Below are positions 1-5,170 of a stretch of 6,461 nt of DNA, piece after piece; position 1 is the stretch's first letter; every line of letters starts with the position of its first letter. The stretch spans positions 1 to 6,461 of the forward strand of contig VBKY01000487.1 in the NCBI GenBank assembly GCA_005879255.1, in the 5' to 3' direction. The notes under the pieces were generated by a model that ran no database searches, had not been told where the DNA came from, and saw nothing but the letters and a program-made list of their open reading frames with translations. This DNA comes from Deltaproteobacteria bacterium (GTDB lineage: Bacteria; Desulfobacterota_B; Binatia; UBA9968). A program made the position numbers and the translations under genes.

Positions 1-965
1 AATTTGCATTTGTAGTTGGCGCCACGCTCTTGGCGCTTAGCTTAGCGTTCGCCACGCACGCCGGTCAGAAAGAATTACAGAAATTAACGGTCGGCTACAC
101 CCCGATCGCCGGCGCGTCGCTGCCGCTCTTCATCGCTGTGCAGGAAAAAATCTTTCAAAAACACGGCTACGATATTTTCCCCGTGTTCATGGGCGGCTCG
201 CCGCTGATCAATGCGGCGATCCTCGCGGGAGAATTTCCTATCGGCTACACGGGCGGGGGTGCGATCATCTCAAGCCGTCTGGCGGGGAGTGATCTGATCG
301 CGATCGCATCGCCGTTGCCCGTGCTCACCATCGACGGTTGGTCAAAGCCGGAGATCAAATCGATCGGCGATGTCCGGGGGAAGAGAGTCGGCGTCACGCG
401 TTTCGGTGCGTCGAGTTATTTCTCGGCGCTGTCGATGTTGGACGCGGGCGGGGTCAAACCCAATGAGGTAACCTTTATCCAAAACGGCGGCGTAGGCGAG
501 TCCTATGCCGCGCTCGTCGGTGGCCGCGTGGATGTCTGCATGATCGGATATCCCTTTGGGCTCAATGCCAAGAACGCGGGATTCAATCTGCTCTTCCGGC
601 CTTCCCAGACCGAATACGGTCTGTTTCCCACCGCGGTCATTGCGGCGCGGGAGTCGTGGCTCAAGGACACCAGGAACCGCAAAGTCGCAGTCGACTTCTT
701 GCGCGCCCTCAATGAAGGACAACAGCTCGCCAGAGAAAATGCTGCGGCAACCAAGCGCGCGCTCAGGAAATTTACCCGAACCGACGATGACGCGTTACTG
801 CAAGGCAGCTTTGAATACTACAAGGACGCCTTCCCCAGCTCGCTCAGAGTCATCGAGAAGGCAATGGCCAATGCGCTGAAATTCGTCGACCATCCCAAGG
901 CCAAACAATTCGACGTGAGACAATCCTTCGATAACAGTTTTGTCGACGAAGCGATGCGACAGTAG
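1..965 (+). CDS. ABC-type substrate-binding protein, NMT1/TauA-like (5' end outside window)
   Basis: Predicted periplasmic (type 2 fold) substrate-binding protein of the NMT1/SsuA/TauA superfamily, which captures small molecules for an ABC importer; the ligand cannot be told. The frame is open from base 3, and the first codons read FAFVVGATLLALSLAFATHA, the hydrophobic core and cleavage region of a signal peptide, so the true start lies left of the window. A TTG at 30 would cut the signal peptide in half and is not a credible start. The mature part begins with a beta strand, LTVGYTP (about 87-107), followed by PLFIAVQEKIF, the usual first helix. The block IGDVRGKRVGVTRFGAS (about 363-413) is the characteristic 'GK-x-V-G-V' hinge-side motif. 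About 320 residues are visible, close to a full-length family member. Stop TAG is at 963-965. No permease or ATPase gene is visible nearby. Family assignment is firm; substrate is unknown. Confidence 0.88.
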   Translation, partial: FAFVVGATLLALSLAFATHAGQKELQKLTVGYTPIAGASLPLFIAVQEKIFQKHGYDIFPVFMGGSPLINAAILAGEFPIGYTGGGAIISSRLAGSDLIAIASPLPVLTIDGWSKPEIKSIGDVRGKRVGVTRFGASSYFSALSMLDAGGVKPNEVTFIQNGGVGESYAALVGGRVDVCMIGYPFGLNAKNAGFNLLFRPSQTEYGLFPTAVIAARESWLKDTRNRKVAVDFLRALNEGQQLARENAAATKRALRKFTRTDDDALLQGSFEYYKDAFPSSLRVIEKAMANALKFVDHPKAKQFDVRQSFDNSFVDEAMRQ

Positions 966-1008
966 GCGGTGAGCACGCAGCAACAGGCAACAGTAGGAGC
1001 AAAGATTC

Positions 1009-1992
1009 ATGACGGCAAAAATCTTCACCAGGCTCCTGGCAACTATCCTCCTGGTTGCTGCTTCTTTCGCCGAGGCTCAGCTGCCAACGAAAGTCCCGCG
1101 GATAGGATACCTGAGCTCTACCTCCCCTTCCGCTGGCTCGTCCCGCATCGAGGCCTTCCGTCAGGGTCTGCGCGAGCTTGGGTACGTCGAGGGAAAAAAC
1201 CTTGTCATTGAGTGGCGATATGCAGAAGGAAAACTCGATCGCCTCCCCGCGCTCGCGGCTGAGCTAGTGCGTCTCAAGGTCGACATCATCGTCTCGGCTA
1301 GTCCTCCAGTAACCCGTGCCGCTAAAGATGCAACTGTCACGATTCCCATTGTCATGGCCCATGATCCAGATCCCGTTGGCAATGGTTTCGTCGCCAGCCT
1401 TGCGCGACCTGGTGGGAACATCACCGGCCTGGCCTCCTTTGCGCCCGAGCTAAGCGGAAAACGACTAGAGCTTTTGAAGGAAATAATTCCCAAGCTCGCC
1501 AGGGTGGCCGTCCTCGGGTATTCAACCGAACCAGGCTACGCACAAGTGCTAAGAGAGATCGAACTCGCCGCAGGGGCGTTCAAGGTGCAGTTTCAATACC
1601 TGGATGTTCTAGATCCCAAGGATATTGAGACTGAATTCCGAGCCGCAACCAAGGGGCGTGCTGACGCAATCCTCGTAATGAATAGCCCCATCTTCATTGC
1701 TCACCGAAAACAAGTTGCAGACCTCACGGTAAAGAACCGGCTCCCGGCGATATTCTACTCGACAGAATTTGTGGAAGACGGGGGGCTCATGAGCTACGGC
1801 GTGAGTTTTACCGACTTGTACCGACGCGCCCCTACGTATGTGGACAAGATCCTGAAAGGCAGAAATCCTGCCGATCTTCCCGTGGAGCAGCCGAAGAAAT
1901 TTGAGCTCATCATCAATCTCAAAGCCGCCAAACAGATCGGCCTGACGATTCCGCCCAATGTGCTGGCGAGAGCGGATAAAGTCATCAGATGA
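1009..1992 (+). CDS. TrpX-like ABC transporter substrate-binding protein (ABC_sub_bind family)
   Basis: A 327-residue secreted binding protein of the TrpX-like ABC_sub_bind family (type 1 periplasmic fold), which binds small ligands outside the inner membrane. ATG 1009 is supported by AGGAG at 995-999, nine bases upstream, and by the signal peptide that follows: TAKIFTR, then a hydrophobic stretch ending near AEAQ (residues 21-24). Family hallmarks are in order: RIGYLSS at the first strand, FRQGLRELGYVEGKNL (residues about 50-65), DIIVSASPPVTRAAKDAT, IPIVMAHDPDPVGNGF, LARPGGNITGL, GKRLELLKEIIP, and the C-terminal IGLTIPPNVLARADKVI. Length is normal and no frame damage is seen. It follows the first binding protein by 43 bases, so the two may be co-transcribed. 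There is no membrane component, a common situation for this family in environmental genomes. A paralogue lies at 4195-5157. Ligand unknown; family confidence is high. Confidence 0.93.
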   Translation: MTAKIFTRLLATILLVAASFAEAQLPTKVPRIGYLSSTSPSAGSSRIEAFRQGLRELGYVEGKNLVIEWRYAEGKLDRLPALAAELVRLKVDIIVSASPPVTRAAKDATVTIPIVMAHDPDPVGNGFVASLARPGGNITGLASFAPELSGKRLELLKEIIPKLARVAVLGYSTEPGYAQVLREIELAAGAFKVQFQYLDVLDPKDIETEFRAATKGRADAILVMNSPIFIAHRKQVADLTVKNRLPAIFYSTEFVEDGGLMSYGVSFTDLYRRAPTYVDKILKGRNPADLPVEQPKKFELIINLKAAKQIGLTIPPNVLARADKVIR

Positions 1993-2022
1993 TTTTGGAT
2001 TGGCGATTTTGGATTTTGGATT
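1991..2022 (+). repeat. GATTTTG heptamer array, left arm
   Basis: Three GATTTTG units plus two partial GATT pieces and a GGC interruption fill these 32 bases. The first two bases overlap the TGA stop (1990-1992) of the upstream binding-protein gene. The array is the reverse complement of the one at 2083-2114, matching at 28 of 32 positions. It is much more AT-rich than the surrounding genes. Such degenerate heptamer arrays are typically intergenic, and I infer an inserted or expanded short repeat. Confidence 0.75.
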
Positions 2023-2030
2023 AAGGAGGA
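2023..2030 (+). promoter_or_regulatory. strong Shine-Dalgarno AAGGAGGA for the 25-codon ORF
   Basis: AAGGAGGA sits seven bases before ATG 2038. It is the best Shine-Dalgarno in the window, stronger than those of the large genes, although it serves only a 25-codon frame. This is the main evidence that the small ORF is or once was translated. Confidence 0.6.
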
Positions 2031-2037
2031 CAAGCGT

Positions 2038-2115
2038 ATGACCAAAGTTTTCCGAACCTCTATTCTTCGCTCTGATTCCGGCAATCTAAAATCCAAAATC
2101 GAAAATCCAAAATAA
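2038..2115 (+). CDS. 25-residue ORF between the heptamer arms: leader peptide or gene remnant
   Basis: ATG 2038 to TAA 2113-2115 encodes 25 residues beginning MTKVFRTSILRSDS and ending KSKIENPK; the last ten codons lie in the right-hand heptamer array. A near-ideal AAGGAGGA precedes it by seven bases, and its stop comes nine bases before the cyclase start, with TAAGGA shared between the stop and the next ribosome-binding site. Two readings are possible. It could be a leader peptide whose translation opens the stem over the cyclase start. Alternatively it could be the 5' stub of a lost gene truncated by repeat insertion; its basic start loosely resembles the signal-peptide N-region of the upstream binding protein (MTAKIFTRLL). 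The composition of the C-terminal part comes from the repeat and gives no functional clue. I do not recognise it. Confidence 0.35.
   Translation: MTKVFRTSILRSDSGNLKSKIENPK
2083..2114 (-). repeat. GATTTTG heptamer array, right arm (inverted)
   Basis: Read on the minus strand, these 32 bases are four or more degenerate GATTTTG units (variants TATTTTG, GATTTTC, GATTTTA). They mirror the array at 1991-2022 with four mismatches. This arm overlaps the 3' end of the 25-codon ORF and the first two bases of the TAAGGA preceding the cyclase gene. Confidence 0.75.
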
Positions 2116-2124
2116 GGATACGTT

Positions 2125-3207
2125 ATGCCGAACAAAATTCTGATCGTCGATGACGAGCCGTTCAATCTCGATCTGCTCGAGCAAGAGCTTGCGGATTACG
2201 ATTATGTGATCGAAAGAGCCAGCGACGGCGTCGAGGCGCTGGAAAAGGCCGACGTTTTCAAGCCCGATGTGATATTGCTCGACTATATGATGCCAAAGAT
2301 GAACGGACTGGAAGTGGTGAAGCGGCTGAGACAGAACGAAGAGCACAAAGGCATTCCCGTTATTCTTCTTACCGCCAAAGCGACGCAAGAAGATAAGATC
2401 GCCGGTCTCGATGCCGGTGCGGACGACTATGTAACCAAGCCATTCGACTCCTTTGAGCTCTTGGCGCGGGTGCGGGCGATGCTGCGGATCAAGCAGTTGC
2501 ACGATACGCTGGATGAGTGGAATCGCACACTCGCCGACAAAGTGAAGCGGCAAGTCGATGAGCTCGAACGCATGGCGCGGCTCAAGCGCTACCTTTCGCC
2601 ACAAATCGCTGAAAAAATTCTCAGCGAAGATGACCATCTATTCAAAACTCACCGACGGGAAATCACGATTGTGTTTCTCGACCTGCGCGGTTTCACCGCC
2701 TTCTCCGACAACGCCGAGCCGGAAGAAGTGATGGACTTCCTGCGCCATTACCATTCGGAGATGGGCACGTTGGTTTTCAAGTTCGAGGGCACATTGGAGC
2801 GTTTCGTGGGCGACGGGATTGTGGTAATTTTCAACGATCCAATTCCATGCGAGGATCACGTCCACAAGGCCGCGCAGATGGCCATTGAAATGCGTGATCG
2901 AGTGAAGGAGTTACGCACGGCGTGGCGAAAAAAGGGCTACGATCTGGACCTGGGTGTCGGCATCGCCGCCGGCTATGCGACCCTTGGAACTATGGGCTTT
3001 GAAGGCCGAATGGATTACGGTACGGTGGGCAATCTGCCAAACCTGGCGGCGCGACTGTGCGCCGAGGCGAAAGGCGGTCAAATTCTCACTGACCAAAAAA
3101 CTATGAGCCGGCTGGAAGAGGCTTTCGAAGCGGAACCGATCCAAGAGCTTAATCTCAAGGGAATCAATCGGCCAGTCGCCGCCTTTAACATCATGGCGCA
3201 CAAGTAA
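2125..3207 (+). CDS. response regulator with class III adenylate/guanylate cyclase output domain
   Basis: A 360-residue cytoplasmic fusion: receiver domain (about 3-120), helical linker (about 121-172) and class III nucleotidyl cyclase domain (about 176-357). The receiver is complete: acidic pair D9/D10, phospho-acceptor D53 in LLDYMMPKMNG, T83, and K105 in DDYVTKPFD. The linker has the coiled-coil-like segment ending LKRYLSPQIAEKIL, common just before such cyclase domains. The cyclase keeps both metal-binding aspartates, D186 (FLDLRGFTAFS) and D230 (ERFVGDG), and the transition-state pair N306 and R310 (NLAAR). The purine-selecting lysine position is Arg (R226), as in the 'GTLERF-GDG' subgroup, and the second specificity position is G299/T300, so ATP versus GTP is not settled. 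It should make a cyclic nucleotide when phosphorylated. Start ATG 2125 follows TAAGGA by six bases. No histidine kinase gene is in view. The hydrolase gene starts nine bases after its stop, suggesting one transcript. Confidence 0.93.
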   Translation: MPNKILIVDDEPFNLDLLEQELADYDYVIERASDGVEALEKADVFKPDVILLDYMMPKMNGLEVVKRLRQNEEHKGIPVILLTAKATQEDKIAGLDAGADDYVTKPFDSFELLARVRAMLRIKQLHDTLDEWNRTLADKVKRQVDELERMARLKRYLSPQIAEKILSEDDHLFKTHRREITIVFLDLRGFTAFSDNAEPEEVMDFLRHYHSEMGTLVFKFEGTLERFVGDGIVVIFNDPIPCEDHVHKAAQMAIEMRDRVKELRTAWRKKGYDLDLGVGIAAGYATLGTMGFEGRMDYGTVGNLPNLAARLCAEAKGGQILTDQKTMSRLEEAFEAEPIQELNLKGINRPVAAFNIMAHK

Positions 3208-3216
3208 AAGAGTTCG

Positions 3217-4118
3217 ATGAACCGGTTAAACTCGCGCGACAAGCATCCACCACCGCTCTTTCGAGTGCGGTTTTGGGGTGTCCGGGGAAGTTATCCGACG
3301 GCTGATCCGAGCACTCTTGGTGTCGGCGGCAATACCTCCTGCGTCGAAGTCGCGGTCGCCGGACGCCGGCTGATTTTCGATGCCGGAACGGGGATCATTC
3401 CGCTCGGAAAGGAGCTTTGTAACGGCGCTTTACCCATATCGACCATGTCATGGGACTGTGTTTTTTCGAACCTCTCCTGACGGCCAAGGCCCATTCGTTT
3501 ATTCTCGGCCCCGGCGATACCCGCGGGGCACTGAGGCGAAGCCTTAGACACTTGACCAACAGCCATCTGTTTCCGGTTTCACTCGACGAGCTCAAAGGAA
3601 AGAAAGAAATCTTCTCCCTCGCCGGGGGGGAGGTGATTCGGTTTCGGTCGGCAGGCAAACGACCGAAGACCGGGGGGAATCGCACCACCGACGGCTCCGA
3701 TGCCAACGAGGTTATCGTAAAGACGCTCAAGAGCCCGGCGCACCCGCTAAACGGCGTGATGCTGTACCGTGTTTACCACAAGACCAAGAGCGTTGTTTAC
3801 GCAACGGATATCGAGCAACAGGAAGGCGGGTATCCAGAAATCATCGAGTTTTTCCGGGGCGCCGATCTATTGATCCATGACGCCCAATATCTCAACGAAG
3901 AATATTTCTCGCGCGCCAAACCGCGCAAGGGTTGGGGCCACAGTACGCTCGACATGGCCATCGACGTGGCTAAAAAAGCCGAGGTCAAGCAGCTCGTGCT
4001 GTTCCATCACGAACCGACTCACGATGATAAGACTATGAAACAAATTGAAAAGCAGGCCAAACGGCTGTTTCGATCTAGCGTGGTTGCCCATGAAGGGATG
4101 GAAATTGATTTGCAGTAA
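3217..4118 (+). pseudogene. metallo-beta-lactamase-fold hydrolase, frameshifted at the metal-binding motif
   Basis: Two reading frames together make one MBL-fold metal-dependent hydrolase of the 'RFWGVRGS' group. The N-terminal part (from ATG 3217) has RFWGVRGSYPTADP, GGNTSCVEV and LIFDAGTGIIPLGKEL, then leaves frame and stops at 3478-3480. The C-terminal part, open from 3423 to TAA 4118 in another frame, has THIDHVMGLCFFEPL, AHPLNGV, VVYATD, LLIHDAQYLNEEYF, GWGHST and LFHHEPTHDD. The expected HxHxDH motif survives only as H-I-D-H at 3435-3446, with Phe where the first His should be, and the strand that normally precedes it is missing. This points to a deletion of a few dozen bases, not a multiple of three, between about 3423 and 3435. 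An ATG at 3450 could restart translation but would lack the metal site. The product is probably inactive unless the lesion is an assembly error. It sits nine bases after the cyclase gene. Family members include phosphodiesterases and ribonucleases; the substrate here is unknown. Confidence 0.8.
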
Positions 4119-4194
4119 TTCATCCACACCCCCCGCGCTTGAAAAATTAGCTGTTGCCGCAATCACCGCCGGCGACACTGATGGCCGCCTCAAC

Positions 4195-5157
4195 ATGCTC
4201 CCACTCCTCGCATTGATAATGGCCTCTTTTCTTATGGTTCCGGTGCTTGCGCTGGCCCAGTCGCGAGTGGGGATTCTGGTGCAGGAAATGGGCCGCTCCC
4301 AGACCCAGGCACTCAAAGGCTTGAGCGAGGAGCTCAAACGTCTCGGCTATCAGGAGCGGAAGAATCTTTTCCTTGAAACCCGCAATGTCAAAGGCAACCG
4401 CGCCGCTCTGCAACCGTCGGCCGGCGAGCTACTGACACAAAGGGTCAATCTGATCTTCACCACCGGCACCAGCGCAACCCGCGCGGCAATCGCAGCGACC
4501 AAAGATGTTCCCATCGTGTTCGTCCATCCAAGCGATCCAATTGCGTCGGGGCTAATCAAAGGCGCCGGGGAGCCAACGAAAAATCTGACCGGCGTGGCGG
4601 CCTATGCGGCGCAAACGACTGAAAAACGGTTGGTGCTGTTTAAAGAAATCGTCCCGAGCGTGAGAAAGATTCTGATATTTTACGACGCCAATAACAGTTT
4701 TTCCCGAGAAAACCTCAAACTTGCCGAAGGCGCCGCGAAAACATTGGGCCTGCAGGTAAGCTCTTATGGCATAAAATCAACAGACGAGTTAAGGACCACC
4801 CTCGCGAGTTTACGCCGTGAAAACGGCGCCGCGATCTTCCAAATTGCCGACGATTTGTTCGAGAGCGAGGCTGAGTTTCTCTTCGAAACAGCGCGCGAAA
4901 AGAAGCTCCCGACAATGTTTAATGAAGAGGCATGGGCAATAAACGGCGCGCTGGCTGCCTACGGCCCGAGCTATCTAGAGATGGGCCGCCAAGCGGCTCG
5001 ACTTATCGATAGAATCATGAAAGGTCAAAAGCCGGAATCTTTGCCAATCGAGCGGGCATCGAAGTTTGACCTGACGCTCAACTACAGAACCGCCACAGTC
5101 ATCGGACTGCGCTTTCCGGAAGAGATACTCAAGAAGGCGGAAAAAGTCATTCGATAG
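4195..5157 (+). CDS. TrpX-like ABC transporter substrate-binding protein, second copy
   Basis: A 320-residue secreted ligand-binding protein of the same ABC_sub_bind family as the gene at 1009-1992. Shared blocks include GLSEELKRLGYQERKNL, NLIFTTGTSATRAAIAAT, VPIVFVHPSDPIASGLI, TEKRLVLFKEIVPSV, MKGQKPESLPIERASKFDL and the C-terminal KKAEKVIR. I chose ATG 4195 because it begins directly at a signal peptide (LPLLALIMASF, then cleavage near LALAQ) and full family length follows. The frame is open upstream to ATGs at 4045 and 4090, but those lie within the hydrolase gene and would add a long non-signal leader. No convincing Shine-Dalgarno precedes 4195, so the start is the weak point. The gene follows the hydrolase by 76 bases and precedes the cNMP-binding gene by 13. 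It lacks the usual charged residues at the very start of the signal peptide. Ligand unknown; the two copies are clearly diverged, not a recent duplication. Confidence 0.88.
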   Translation: MLPLLALIMASFLMVPVLALAQSRVGILVQEMGRSQTQALKGLSEELKRLGYQERKNLFLETRNVKGNRAALQPSAGELLTQRVNLIFTTGTSATRAAIAATKDVPIVFVHPSDPIASGLIKGAGEPTKNLTGVAAYAAQTTEKRLVLFKEIVPSVRKILIFYDANNSFSRENLKLAEGAAKTLGLQVSSYGIKSTDELRTTLASLRRENGAAIFQIADDLFESEAEFLFETAREKKLPTMFNEEAWAINGALAAYGPSYLEMGRQAARLIDRIMKGQKPESLPIERASKFDLTLNYRTATVIGLRFPEEILKKAEKVIR

Positions 5158-5170
5158 TTTAGTCTCAGCC

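Larger units (their letters stand above)
1991..2114 (+). promoter_or_regulatory. long imperfect inverted repeat (possible mRNA stem-loop) ahead of the cyclase gene
   Basis: Arms 1991-2022 and 2083-2114 are reverse complements at 28 of 32 positions, separated by 60 bases. In RNA this could form a long A/U-rich stem. The loop would hold a strong Shine-Dalgarno (2023-2030) and the start of a 25-codon ORF. The right arm ends inside the TAAGGA (2113-2118) that serves as ribosome-binding site for the cyclase gene. Ribosomes translating the small ORF would run through the right arm, so stem formation and cyclase translation could be coupled. No U-run follows, so it does not look like an intrinsic terminator. 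The pairing is directly visible; the regulatory role is inference. Confidence 0.4.

Noticed and set aside
30..32. TTG start for the first binding protein
   Set aside because: The frame is open to the window edge and the upstream codons complete a signal-peptide hydrophobic core, so the gene starts outside the window.
300..307. GCGATCGC palindrome (HIP1-like octamer)
   Set aside because: I noticed only this copy, within codons for Ile-Ala; it is expected in GC-rich coding sequence and is not evidence of cyanobacterial origin.
1991..2114. CRISPR array
   Set aside because: The units are 7 bp, degenerate, contiguous and in two opposite orientations, without regular unique spacers.
2086..2637. 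183-codon open frame on the minus strand
   Set aside because: It mirrors the receiver domain and linker of the cyclase gene and has no recognisable motif of its own.
3423..3450. Programmed ribosomal frameshift in the hydrolase gene
   Set aside because: There is no slippery run or following structure, and residues of the metal site are missing, which frameshifting would not restore.
4045..4194. Upstream ATGs (4045, 4090) as the start of the second TrpX-like protein
   Set aside because: They lie inside the hydrolase reading frame, add a leader unlike the family, and push the signal peptide 35-50 residues inward.
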